A DNA stretch of 64,000 nt, taken from positions 806,001-870,000 of the forward strand of contig NZ_JAFBIT010000001.1 of assembly GCF_021531715.1 (NCBI RefSeq), in the 5' to 3' direction. A program made the translations under genes and the position numbers. Shown piece after piece: positions 47,208 to 54,832 of this stretch (within the stretch, counting starts at the first letter, position 1; every line of letters starts with the position of its first letter). The stretch is from Anaeromassilibacillus senegalensis (GTDB taxonomy: Bacteria > Bacillota > Clostridia > Oscillospirales > Acutalibacteraceae). The notes under the pieces were generated by a model that was not told where the DNA came from, ran no database searches, and saw nothing but the letters and a program-made list of their open reading frames with translations.

Positions 47208-47972
47208 TCATTTTTTCTTGCCCTTGCTCTGCTCTGCCCGCCGTTTTTTCTTTTCAGCGGAGATCATGCTGTCGAGGCAGGACATCGCCTCATGCAGATT
47301 GCCGAGCGTGTCGATCAATCCCTCGGCGACCGCCTCGTCGCCGTCGAGCACCGTGCCGACGTCCATAACAAGCTCCTGCGTGTTCATCGCAAGCTGCATG
47401 AACCGGTCATGCGAGATGTGGGAATTTGTCGTGACGAAATTGGTGATGCGGTCCTGCATGCGCTGGAAATATTCGAGCGTCTGTGGAACGCCGAGCATCA
47501 GACCGCTCATCCGCACGGGATGAATCGTCATTGAGGCCGATGGCGCGATGAACGAATGCTTCGCCGCAACCGCGAGCGGTACGCCAATGGAATGCCCGCC
47601 GCCAAGCACCAGAGACACGGTCGGCTTCTGCATTCCAGCGACGAGCTCCGCAATGGCAAGCCCGGCCTCCACATCGCCGCCGACAGTATTTAGGATCATC
47701 AGAAGGCCGTCGATCGCGGGATCTTCCTCCACGGCAACAATCTGCGGGATCACGTGCTCGTACTTCGTCGTCTTGTTCTGCGACGGGGCAATGTAATGTC
47801 CTTCAATCTGCCCGATGACCGTCAGGCATTGGATCGTATGCTTTCGGTTGTGCGTGATGACAGAGCCGCTTTCGCGAATCTGCTTCTGCCGCTCTGAAAG
47901 CTCCTCCTCGGCGGGCTCCTCCGGCTCGAAATCCGCCATGGAATACAAAACCTGCTTCTTTGTGTTTTTCAT
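47208..47972 (-). CDS. tepA: TepA-type ClpP-fold protease
   Basis: 254 residues of the ClpP/crotonase fold, TepA (YmfB) group. Seen: VIGQIEGHYIAPSQNKTTKYEHV, split here as IEGHYIAPSQNKTTKYE, the oxyanion region NTVGGDVEAGLAIAE, the catalytic Ser in LGGGHSIGVPLA (about 155) and IAPSASMTIHPVRMSG with the catalytic His. A membrane-associated or cytosolic serine protease; it lies near spoIIIE in Bacillus also. Start chosen at ATG 47972 behind AAGGAG; the longer frame upstream is non-coding and contains the promoter. Confidence 0.87.
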   Translation of the reverse strand: MKNTKKQVLYSMADFEPEEPAEEELSERQKQIRESGSVITHNRKHTIQCLTVIGQIEGHYIAPSQNKTTKYEHVIPQIVAVEEDPAIDGLLMILNTVGGDVEAGLAIAELVAGMQKPTVSLVLGGGHSIGVPLAVAAKHSFIAPSASMTIHPVRMSGLMLGVPQTLEYFQRMQDRITNFVTTNSHISHDRFMQLAMNTQELVMDVGTVLDGDEAVAEGLIDTLGNLHEAMSCLDSMISAEKKKRRAEQSKGKKK

Positions 47973-48065
47973 GCAGTACAGCTCCTTGATCGTGATACGA
48001 GTAGTTTCCGCAGAAAACATCAAAACATACGCCAGACGGTCAAAGCCTAAACTTCCACATATAGC

Positions 48066-48094
48066 AGTATAGCACTTATCCCCATAAACTGCAA
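48066..48094 (-). promoter_or_regulatory. SigmaA promoter of tepA (and probably uppP-ftsK)
   Basis: Minus-strand TTGCAG (48089-48094), 17 bp, TATACT (48066-48071), about 90 bp upstream of the tepA start. Confidence 0.65.
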
Positions 48095-48262
48095 GAATAA
48101 TTGTGGAAGAAAAGCAGGTTCGCCATTTACAGCCGTCGGTTTTTTTGGTATGATAATGGCATACACGCGTGCGTGCAATGCGAAATTCAGCGGCTGAAAC
48201 GTGAATAATTCGTAAATTTTGCAAGTTTGGACTTATTTTCCTGCAAATCAAGCAATTCTGCA
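48095..48262. other. Divergent intergenic region between tepA and acn
   Basis: The 365-bp gap 47973-48337 holds the tepA promoter on its left and the acn promoter on its right. Between them I see AT-rich sequence without a convincing ORF, RNA or repeat; control sites for acn could lie here. Confidence 0.5.
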
Positions 48263-48291
48263 TTGACATCTGCGCCAAGATAGCGGATAAT
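48263..48291 (+). promoter_or_regulatory. SigmaA promoter of acn-icd
   Basis: Perfect TTGACA (48263-48268), 17 bp, GATAAT (48286-48291), about 47 bp before the acn start. Confidence 0.8.
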
Positions 48292-48337
48292 GGAAAGGAA
48301 CCTTTTCACGATCCACAGAGTCAAAGGAGAGATAAAC

Positions 48338-50272
48338 ATGGGACTGACCCTTGCACAGAAAATCATCAAGGCCCATCTGCTCAGCGGCGAAATGACGCCC
48401 GGTGCGGATGTTGGCCTGCGCATCGACCAGACGCTCACGCAGGACGCCACCGGCACTATGGCCTATCTGGAATTTGAAGCCATGGGCGTGCCGCGCGTCA
48501 AGACGGAGCGCAGCGTCGCATACATCGACCACAACACGCTGCAGACCGGCTTCGAAAATGCGGATGACCACCGCTACATCCAGACGGTTGCCAAAAAGCA
48601 CGGCATCTATTTCTCTCGTCCCGGCAACGGCATCTGCCATCAGGTACACCTTGAGCGCTTCGGCATTCCCGGCAAGACGCTGATCGGCTCGGACAGCCAC
48701 ACGCCGACCGGCGGCGGCATCGGCATGCTCTCGTTCGGCGCGGGCGGCTTGGACGTCGCGGTCGCGATGGGCGGCGGCGAGTATCACATCGCGATGCCGA
48801 CCATGACAAAGATCGTGCTGACCGGCGCGCTCTCTCCGTGGGTCTCGGCGAAAGACATCATCCTTGAGGTGCTGCGCCGCATGAGCGTCAAGGGCGGCGT
48901 CGGCAAGATCATCGAGTACGGTGGCGAGGGCATCCGCACACTGACCGTGCCGGAGCGCGCCACCATCACGAACATGGGCACAGAGCTCGGCGCGACAACC
49001 TCCATCTTCCCCTCCGACGACATCACGCGCGCTTTCCTTGCGGCGCAGGGACGTGAAGCGGACTGGACGGCGCTTTCCTCCGACGACGACGCGGTATACG
49101 ACGAAATCATCGAGATTGACCTTTCGACGCTCGAGCCGCTCGCTGCATGCCCGCACAGCCCGGATGCGGTAAAGCCCGTTTCCGCGCTTTCGGATATCAA
49201 GGTCGATCAGGTCTGCATCGGCTCGTGCACGAATTCCTCGTACCTCGACCTCATGCGTGTCGCATCGATTTTAAAGGGCAAAACCGTACATCCGACGGTC
49301 AGCCTCGCGATCGCGCCGGGCTCGAAGCAGGTTTACAATATGCTCGCGAAAAACGGAGCGCTCGCCGACATCATCGCGAGCGGCGCGCGCATTCTCGAGT
49401 GCGCCTGCGGCCCGTGCATTGGCATGGGTCAGTCGCCGAACTCCGCCGGTGTTTCCCTGCGCACCTTCAACCGCAACTTTGAGGGACGCAGCGGCACGGC
49501 CGACGGACAGGTATACCTCGTCAGCCCGGAGACGGCGGCGGCCTCCGCGCTGACCGGCGTGTTCACCGATCCCCGCACGCTCGAGGGCTGGGAAAAGATC
49601 GAGATGCCGGAACACTTCCTCATCAACGACAATATGGTCGTCGAGCCTGCGCCGGAATACCTTTCCGAGACGGTGGATGTGCTGCGTGGCCCGAACATCA
49701 AGCCGTTCCCGGTCTCGAAGCCGCTGCCGGAGAGCATCACAACAAAGGCGATTCTGAAGGTCGGCGACAACATTACGACCGACCACATCATGCCGGCAGG
49801 CGCGAAGATTCTGCCCTACCGCTCCAATATTCCGTACCTCTCGAACTTCTGCTTCGGCGTCTGCGACAAGACCTTCCCGGAGCGCTGCAAGGCGGAAGGC
49901 TCCGGCATCATCATCGGAGGCGCAAACTACGGACAGGGCTCCTCCCGCGAGCACGCGGCGCTCGTTCCGCTGTATCTCGGCATCAAAGCGGTCGTCGCGA
50001 AGTCCTATGCGCGCATCCACTGCGCAAACCTCGCGAACGCCGGTATTCTGGCGCTGAAATTCAAGGATGAAGCCGATTACGACCGCATCGACCAGATGGA
50101 CACGCTCACGCTGCCGGACATCCGCGCGGCGATTCAGAACAAGACGCCGATTATCCTGCGCGACGAGACAAAGGGCATCGAGATGGAGGTTATCCCGATG
50201 ATGACCGACCGCGAACGCGCGATGGTCGTCGAGGGCGGCCTTCTGAACTACACAAAGTCTCTTTCCAAATAG
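48338..50272 (+). CDS. acn: Aconitate hydratase
   Basis: 644 residues. [4Fe-4S] enzyme isomerising citrate to isocitrate. Cluster cysteines are in GSCTNSSY (about 308) and CACGPCIGMG (about 370); substrate-site motifs GSDSHTPTGGG (about 118) and GANYGQGSSREHA (about 530) are present. Clostridial monomeric type. Start chosen at ATG 48338 behind AAAGGAGA; an upstream in-frame ATG has no ribosome site. Operon with icd (31 bp), making the oxidative branch from citrate to 2-oxoglutarate; citrate synthase is not in the window. Confidence 0.93.
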   Translation: MGLTLAQKIIKAHLLSGEMTPGADVGLRIDQTLTQDATGTMAYLEFEAMGVPRVKTERSVAYIDHNTLQTGFENADDHRYIQTVAKKHGIYFSRPGNGICHQVHLERFGIPGKTLIGSDSHTPTGGGIGMLSFGAGGLDVAVAMGGGEYHIAMPTMTKIVLTGALSPWVSAKDIILEVLRRMSVKGGVGKIIEYGGEGIRTLTVPERATITNMGTELGATTSIFPSDDITRAFLAAQGREADWTALSSDDDAVYDEIIEIDLSTLEPLAACPHSPDAVKPVSALSDIKVDQVCIGSCTNSSYLDLMRVASILKGKTVHPTVSLAIAPGSKQVYNMLAKNGALADIIASGARILECACGPCIGMGQSPNSAGVSLRTFNRNFEGRSGTADGQVYLVSPETAAASALTGVFTDPRTLEGWEKIEMPEHFLINDNMVVEPAPEYLSETVDVLRGPNIKPFPVSKPLPESITTKAILKVGDNITTDHIMPAGAKILPYRSNIPYLSNFCFGVCDKTFPERCKAEGSGIIIGGANYGQGSSREHAALVPLYLGIKAVVAKSYARIHCANLANAGILALKFKDEADYDRIDQMDTLTLPDIRAAIQNKTPIILRDETKGIEMEVIPMMTDRERAMVVEGGLLNYTKSLSK

Positions 50273-50303
50273 AATGCGTCCCGCAGAAAGGCAGTGATCA
50301 GAT

Positions 50304-51521
50304 ATGACAGATTTCAAGAAGATTCCCATGACAACGCCGCTCGTCGAGATGGACGGCGACGAAATGACCCGCATCATCTGGAAGATGATCAAGGACATTC
50401 TGCTTCTCCCCTATATTGATCTCAAAACCGAGTATTACGACCTCGGACTTGAGCACCGCGATGCGACGAACGATCAGGTGACGATCGATTCCGCGGAGGC
50501 GACGAAAAAATACGGTGTCGCCGTAAAGTGCGCAACCATTACACCGAATGCCGCGCGTGTGGAGGAGTACCACCTCAAGGAGATGTGGAAATCCCCGAAC
50601 GGCACGATCCGCGCGATTCTCGACGGCACGGTTTTCCGCGCGCCGATCCTCGTCAAGGGCATCACACCGTTTATTCCGAGCTGGACGAAGCCGATCACGA
50701 TCGCGCGTCACGCCTACGGCGACGTTTACAAGAACGTTGAGATGCAGGTTCCGGCAAACGCAAAGGCGGAACTGGTCGTCACGAAGGAAGACGGCACCGA
50801 AGAGCGCCGCGTGATCCACGAATTCGCGACCCCCGGTGTGATTCAGGGTCTGCACAACATCGACAAGAGCATCGCGAGCTTTGCGCGCGCCTGCTTCAAC
50901 TACGCGCTCAGCACAAAGCAGGATATCTGGTTCGCGACAAAGGATACGATCTCCAAGACGTACGACCACCGCTTCAAGGATATTTTCCAGGAAATCTACG
51001 ACGCGGAGTATAAAGAGCGCTTTGAATCGCTCGGCATCGAATACTTCTACACGCTGATCGACGACGCCGTGGCGCGCGTCGTCCGCAGCGAGGGCGGTTA
51101 CATCTGGGCCTGCAAGAACTACGACGGCGACGTCATGAGCGATATGGTCGCGACCGCGTACGGCAGTCTCGCGATGATGACCTCCGTGCTCGTTTCGCCG
51201 GACGGCATCTACGAGTACGAGGCGGCGCACGGCACCGTGCAGCGCCACTACTACAAGCACCTGAAGGGCGAAAAAACCTCGACAAACTCGATGGCGACGC
51301 TTTTTGCCTGGACAGGCGCGCTGCGCAAGCGCGGTGAACTCGACGGCATCGACGCGCTCGTCGACTTTGCCGATAAGCTGGAAAAGGCGTCTATCCAGAC
51401 GATCGAGGAGGGCGTGATGACCGGCGACCTCGCCGCGATGTCCACGCTCGACCATATCACGAAGGTCGGCACGGAGGAATTCCTGCTTGCCATCCGCGAC
51501 CGTCTCGAAGCGCTTCTGTAA
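50304..51521 (+). CDS. icd: NADP+ isocitrate dehydrogenase, eukaryote-like (type II)
   Basis: 405 residues. Oxidative decarboxylation of isocitrate to 2-oxoglutarate with NADPH. It resembles homodimeric IDH1/IDH2 proteins rather than E. coli Icd: [17 protein letters not shown] (about 8-24), [29 protein letters not shown], and [17 protein letters not shown]. Asp residues for metal are in the [15 protein letters not shown] stretch (about 275). The substrate-site Ser/Asn are in SPNGT. Start ATG 50304. Confidence 0.94.
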   Translation: MTDFKKIPMTTPLVEMDGDEMTRIIWKMIKDILLLPYIDLKTEYYDLGLEHRDATNDQVTIDSAEATKKYGVAVKCATITPNAARVEEYHLKEMWKSPNGTIRAILDGTVFRAPILVKGITPFIPSWTKPITIARHAYGDVYKNVEMQVPANAKAELVVTKEDGTEERRVIHEFATPGVIQGLHNIDKSIASFARACFNYALSTKQDIWFATKDTISKTYDHRFKDIFQEIYDAEYKERFESLGIEYFYTLIDDAVARVVRSEGGYIWACKNYDGDVMSDMVATAYGSLAMMTSVLVSPDGIYEYEAAHGTVQRHYYKHLKGEKTSTNSMATLFAWTGALRKRGELDGIDALVDFADKLEKASIQTIEEGVMTGDLAAMSTLDHITKVGTEEFLLAIRDRLEALL

Positions 51522-51536
51522 TCCAATACCAAACAC

Positions 51537-51590
51537 TAAAAAGCTGCCCCCTTGATGCAGAAATCCAAGCTGCATCAAGGGGGTTCTGTG
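51537..51590. terminator. Strong hairpin terminator after icd
   Basis: Perfect 14-bp inverted repeat CCCCCTTGATGCAG / CTGCATCAAGGGGG (51547-51583) with 9-nt loop. Five A upstream make a T-run on the minus strand; plus-strand T-richness is weak (TTCTGTG). It divides the TCA genes from the cotJ operon. Confidence 0.75.
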
Positions 51591-51627
51591 CAAGTATGCA
51601 GTGCGATTCACACGGTGAGGACAAGTC

Positions 51628-51657
51628 GGCACAATGCGGACAACGCCGGCATACTAT
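51628..51657 (+). promoter_or_regulatory. SigmaE-like promoter of the cotJ operon
   Basis: GGCACAAT (51628-51635), 14 bp, CATACTAT (51650-51657). The -10 matches the sigmaE consensus CATACnnT closely, the -35 partly (usual GTCATATT). The spacing is right and it lies 50 bp upstream of cotJA, which is sigmaE-dependent in Bacillus. Confidence 0.6.
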
Positions 51658-51706
51658 GGTTTGAGCCAAGCTAATATCCTACTGTCTGAGAAAGGAGACG
51701 GAACGC

Positions 51707-51907
51707 ATGGCTGAAATCATCATGAGACAAACCTGTCCGCTTCGGGGCAGCTGCACACCGTTGCCAGAGGATCCTGTACCGGCCATGGCATACGTGCCGT
51801 TCCAGCAATGGGGCAAAACGTATGAACCAGAACGCGCATTCGATGCCGGCACGCTGTTCCCGGTTCTGGACAAACCGTTCTACGGAAGACGGGGTGAGCC
51901 AAGATGA
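51707..51907 (+). CDS. cotJA: Spore coat-associated protein CotJA
   Basis: 66 residues. Family pattern is clear: TCPLRGSCTPLP with two cysteines, MAYVPFQQWGKTYEPERAF, GTLFPVLDKPF. CotJA belongs to the CotJABC set of inner coat proteins made in the mother cell. AAAGGAGA precedes ATG 51707. Its stop overlaps the cotJB start (ATGA). Confidence 0.87.
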   Translation: MAEIIMRQTCPLRGSCTPLPEDPVPAMAYVPFQQWGKTYEPERAFDAGTLFPVLDKPFYGRRGEPR

Positions 51908-52158
51908 ACGAGCAATCCCGGCTGCGCAGACGCATTTCCTCCATACAGTTTGCGATGTGGGAGCTGCATCTTTATCTCGACTCTCACCCCTACTGTGCGG
52001 AGGCCGCAAAAAAGCTCGCGGAATACCGCGAGCAGTACAGAAAACTGAAAACCGATTACGAAGACCAATACGGTCCGCTGAATGAAACCTCCCGCGACAC
52101 CAGCCGCTGGGCGTGGATCAGCGACCCATGGCCGTGGGATGCGGAGGCGAATGAGTAA
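51904..52158 (+). CDS. cotJB: Spore coat protein CotJB
   Basis: 84 residues. The CotJB pattern is clear: RRISSIQFAMWELHLYLDSH at the N-terminus, a Tyr-rich middle, and the end WAWISDPWPWDAEAN. Starts within the cotJA stop and overlaps cotJC at its own end (TAATG), the normal tight operon. Confidence 0.88.
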   Translation: MNEQSRLRRRISSIQFAMWELHLYLDSHPYCAEAAKKLAEYREQYRKLKTDYEDQYGPLNETSRDTSRWAWISDPWPWDAEANE

Positions 52159-52271
52159 TGTGGATTTATGAGAAGAAGCTCCAGTACCCCGTCCGCATCA
52201 AAAACCCGAATCCCGCCTTGGCAAAGATCATCATCACGCAGTATGGCGGTGCTAATGTCAACAGGTTATAA
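52158..52271 (+). pseudogene. cotJC: 5' fragment of cotJC (manganese catalase-like coat protein) cut by prophage insertion
   Basis: The first 31 codons encode the CotJC N-terminus (MWIYEKKLQYPV..KNPNP..AK..ITQYGG), in the normal place after cotJB. An intact CotJC would go on with a PDGE-like sequence and about 160-170 further residues of Mn-catalase. Here homology stops after ...QYGG (52250), six unrelated codons follow and the frame ends at 52269-52271. The break faces the serine recombinase gene 40 bp away, so this is the left junction of an integrated element. The rest of cotJC is expected at the far end of the element, outside the window. Either a dead gene or one rebuilt on excision. Confidence 0.85.
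52241..52256. other. Probable attL crossover site within cotJC
   Basis: The switch from cotJC coding sequence to phage sequence lies at about 52250, around TATGGCGGT|GCTAATG. Large serine recombinases exchange at a 2-bp core flanked by about 20-bp imperfect arms, so the core should be one of the dinucleotides in GGCGGT; the exact one needs the other junction. Confidence 0.65.
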
Positions 52272-52299
52272 AAATAGAAGAAACCCGACAGAGCTGCTC

Positions 52300-52342
52300 A
52301 AACGGTGATTATTCGTAGTAAACGATGATCACCGTTTTTGTT
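52300..52342 (+). terminator. Hairpin terminator at the recombinase 3' end
   Basis: AAACGGTGAT (52300-52309) and ATCACCGTTT (52328-52337) form a perfect 10-bp stem, followed on the plus strand by TTGTTTTA. It encloses the recombinase stop codon. It should stop cotJ-operon transcripts from running into the recombinase gene antisense. Confidence 0.65.
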
Positions 52343-53757
52343 TTATTGTCGAAAACAATATGGTCTACGAAACTGCGCAGCAGCTTGTTCTTTTCGGCTT
52401 CGGATAACTTTTTATCCCGCAGCATGGCGACAACCGGGCGGTTGCGTTCTGCGAAGGCTTTCACGTCCACGGGCTTCGGCGTTTTCTGCTCTGCGAGCAG
52501 TGACCGGATTCGCTCGATGCGCGCCTGGCTGGCAGCCTTGTTTTCCCGGTATTCCTCGATTGTATCGACACCTGCAAAGTAAGCCTCCCTGCATTTTTCG
52601 AGGATCGTCTCCTCCCTTTTCAGCTGCTGCTCGAGCATGGCGGTTTGATCCGCCAGTACCGGTAAAGTCCTGCGAACGATCTCCGCCTGAAGGTTATTCA
52701 TCTGCGATTCGATCGCCGTTAGAATCAGATCCTCGAGTTTGGTCAGCGTGATATAGTGAGACGACTTACACTTGCCGTGGATATAACGCACGCAGTTCAT
52801 GCCCTTACCAGACCGAGAAAGCGTACCACCGCAAGAACTGCACTTGACAAGCCCCTGCAGCATCGTGCCGACTTCCTCGCGCTGGGAAATCCCAGTGCTT
52901 CCCTTGTACCGGCGCACATGGGCTTCCACCGCATCCTGTGCGGCGCTGAACACTTCCACGGACAGAATCGCCTCGTGCTCACCGTCGACTAGCATGGTGT
53001 CCTCACTCCACCCTGTCGTTTTATGGTAGTCGTTCGTTCCCTCTGGGGACCAGCGCACCTTGCCGATATAGACCGGATTCGTAAGCACATAGCGCACGGT
53101 GCGGTTCTCCCACGTTCCGCCGCGCTTGGTTTTGATGCCGAGATCGTTCAGCTTCTTGGCAATCGCGATCATGGCGCTGCCGCCCAGAAAATCGCGATAG
53201 ATCATGCGCACGACCTCCGCCTCCGTCGGCTCAATGACCAGCTTTTTATCCTTGTATATGTAGCCAATCGGCGCGGTACTAACCGCTCCTCCCTGCCGGA
53301 CACGTTCCGTCATGCCACGGCGAACCTCGCCGGAAAGACGGATAGAGTAGTACTCGTCCATCCATTCGATGATCCGCTCGATCAGCGAACCGAACTCGCC
53401 GTCCGGCAATTGCTCAGAAACGCTTACAACTTCAATTCCGCAATTTTTCCGCAGCATGGATTTGTAAACGATACTCTCTTCCTGATTGCGTGCAAAGCGA
53501 GAAAACTTCCAGACCAGTATTACATCAAACGGCTTCGGCTTACTTTTTGCTGCCGAAATCAGCGCCATAAAGCCGGGACGCTTCGCCGCTTTCCGTCCGC
53601 TGATGCCGTCATCCGTATAGATGTTCTCCTCCGGCAGGATCATGCCATTCTTCTTCGCATATTCGAGCAGCAGCTTACGCTGGCTGTCCGGGCTGTAGTC
53701 GAGCTGATCATCGGTCGAGACGCGTATGTACGCGGCGCAGATTCCCCTGTTTTCCAT
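52309..53757 (-). CDS. Large serine recombinase (phage integrase)
   Basis: 482 residues. N-terminal resolvase domain with catalytic Ser14 in YIRVSTDDQ, the IYTDDGISGRKAAKRPGF region and KFSRFARN (about 85-92); Recombinase domain (about 160-270, APIGYIY...RTVRYVLTNPVYIGK); zinc ribbon CSSCGG...C...C (about 310-335); coiled coil (about 370-420) and the C-terminal end FVDHIVFD. Catalyses attP x attB integration; excision needs a directionality factor. The gene points at the cotJC junction, as expected for the integrase next to attL, and should act on the site in cotJC. Start ATG 53757 behind GGAAAGGG. No convincing sporulation-type promoter was seen upstream. Confidence 0.93.
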   Translation of the reverse strand: MENRGICAAYIRVSTDDQLDYSPDSQRKLLLEYAKKNGMILPEENIYTDDGISGRKAAKRPGFMALISAAKSKPKPFDVILVWKFSRFARNQEESIVYKSMLRKNCGIEVVSVSEQLPDGEFGSLIERIIEWMDEYYSIRLSGEVRRGMTERVRQGGAVSTAPIGYIYKDKKLVIEPTEAEVVRMIYRDFLGGSAMIAIAKKLNDLGIKTKRGGTWENRTVRYVLTNPVYIGKVRWSPEGTNDYHKTTGWSEDTMLVDGEHEAILSVEVFSAAQDAVEAHVRRYKGSTGISQREEVGTMLQGLVKCSSCGGTLSRSGKGMNCVRYIHGKCKSSHYITLTKLEDLILTAIESQMNNLQAEIVRRTLPVLADQTAMLEQQLKREETILEKCREAYFAGVDTIEEYRENKAASQARIERIRSLLAEQKTPKPVDVKAFAERNRPVVAMLRDKKLSEAEKNKLLRSFVDHIVFDNKTKTVIIVYYE

Positions 53758-53793
53758 AGCAAACCCTTTCCGGGCGTAAATGCAAAATTCGCA

Positions 53794-53823
53794 TTAAAAA
53801 ACCGCCCACTTATCCCGTATAAT
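53794..53823 (+). promoter_or_regulatory. Plus-strand promoter divergent from the recombinase
   Basis: TTAAAA (53794-53799), 18 bp, perfect TATAAT (53818-53823), pointing away from the recombinase and into a 150-nt stretch that ends in a terminator. Confidence 0.5.
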
Positions 53824-53829
53824 CGAAAT

Positions 53830-53974
53830 AAATGAGCGGTTACGCACGATTATGCGCGCCGCGTCCGGCTGGTTTGTTGATCTTTCCCCGGCGCCGACCG
53901 GAAAAAGAATAAGAACTGATTGATTATTGTTTACTTTCCCTCGCTGGTGCGCCAACACCGGCGGGGGATTTTTT
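53830..53974 (+). ncRNA. Putative small RNA or small-peptide transcript of the prophage
   Basis: A compact unit of promoter (53794-53823) plus terminator (53938-53974) gives a predicted transcript of about 145 nt between recombinase and lipoprotein genes. A 26-codon frame (53832-53912) exists but has no ribosome site, so RNA function is more likely than a peptide. Its targets are unknown. Confidence 0.4.
53938..53974 (+). terminator. Rho-independent terminator of the putative small RNA
   Basis: Stem CCCTCGCTGGTG / CACCGGCGGGGG (12 bp with G-U pairs), loop CGCCAA, then ATTTTTTATTT on the plus strand. The neighbouring genes are both on the minus strand, so this terminator belongs to a separate plus-strand transcript. 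Confidence 0.75.
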
Positions 53975-53994
53975 ATTTGTTGATGTTTAGTCGA

Positions 53995-54780
53995 TTACAG
54001 GCCAGCTTGATCGACGCCGTACACAGCTTCCTCTCGCGTAAACCCTTCGTAAATTAGTTGATCGATCAATCCATCGCGGGAAAAAGACATCATTTCCAAA
54101 TAACTTTCCGCTTTCTTTGCCGCCTGCTCTTTCCAATCTGCGCCACAATGGTCGACACCGTATTGCGCCTGATCGGCGGTGAATTTCTCATATTCCAGCT
54201 GATCCTTCAAACCGGAATAAGAAAAAGCTGCGATTCTGAGATAGGATTTTGCCTTCTCAAGCGCTTGTTCATTCCAATCTGCACCGCAATGATCCGCCGC
54301 GTAGACCGATTCTTCATGCGTGAATTTCTCATACTCAAGCTGTCCTATCAGGCTTTCGTACGAAAAAGGCATGAAACTCAGATAGTCGCTGGCCTTTTTA
54401 AGCGCATTGCGCTGTCCTGCTGTAATCGTTTCTTCTGGCTCCGGAGTTGGCGTTGGTTCCGGTGCCGCCGTCGATTCAGACTCATTACTCGGCTCTTCTG
54501 TAGTTGCCGGCCTCGCGGTGAGATTTGGCGTAGCCGTAGGCTCTTCTGTGGGCTTCGGCGTAGATGAAGGCTTAGAAGTCGGTAATGTATATGAGCCGCT
54601 TGATGCAGCATCTTCAATGGCTTTTGACCATCCCCCATACTCCTCGAACACCCCGCCAATTGTGCTCGCAAGGTCCTCCTCAGATTCTTTTAGTTTATCC
54701 TGCGCAGTCTGATCATTTGAGCAAGCAGTCATTGTGAAGATTGCACTAATAACAAGAATTACTGAAATCGCTTTTCTCAT
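53995..54780 (-). CDS. Ltp-family prophage lipoprotein (superinfection exclusion type)
   Basis: 261 residues. Signal peptide (1-19) with lipobox MTAC, so Cys20 is lipidated; LspA for cleavage is encoded in this window. A Thr/Pro/Glu-rich surface stalk follows (about 60-120). The C-terminus holds three tandem Ltp repeats of about 45 residues (about 125-170, 172-217 and 219-261), each with A..KA..YL..F....L..QL.YE.FT...A.Y..D. In Streptococcus phage TP-J34 such a lipoprotein blocks DNA entry of other phages. Its place between integrase and repressor, as a lysogenic-conversion gene, agrees. GGGGAGAG precedes ATG 54780. Confidence 0.85.
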   Translation of the reverse strand: MRKAISVILVISAIFTMTACSNDQTAQDKLKESEEDLASTIGGVFEEYGGWSKAIEDAASSGSYTLPTSKPSSTPKPTEEPTATPNLTARPATTEEPSNESESTAAPEPTPTPEPEETITAGQRNALKKASDYLSFMPFSYESLIGQLEYEKFTHEESVYAADHCGADWNEQALEKAKSYLRIAAFSYSGLKDQLEYEKFTADQAQYGVDHCGADWKEQAAKKAESYLEMMSFSRDGLIDQLIYEGFTREEAVYGVDQAGL

Positions 54781-54832
54781 GCTAGTCTCTCCCCAAATAA
54801 AAACTTATGTTTTCGCTCTCCAACTGTATTGC

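Noticed and set aside
52158-52271. A genuine 37-residue peptide gene after cotJB
   Set aside because: The first 31 residues are plainly the CotJC N-terminus and the tail has no match, so it is a fragment.
53758-53840. SigmaE or sigmaK promoter upstream of the serine recombinase
   Set aside because: Only poor partial matches (TATACG without a fitting -35). I could not support a sporulation promoter from sequence.
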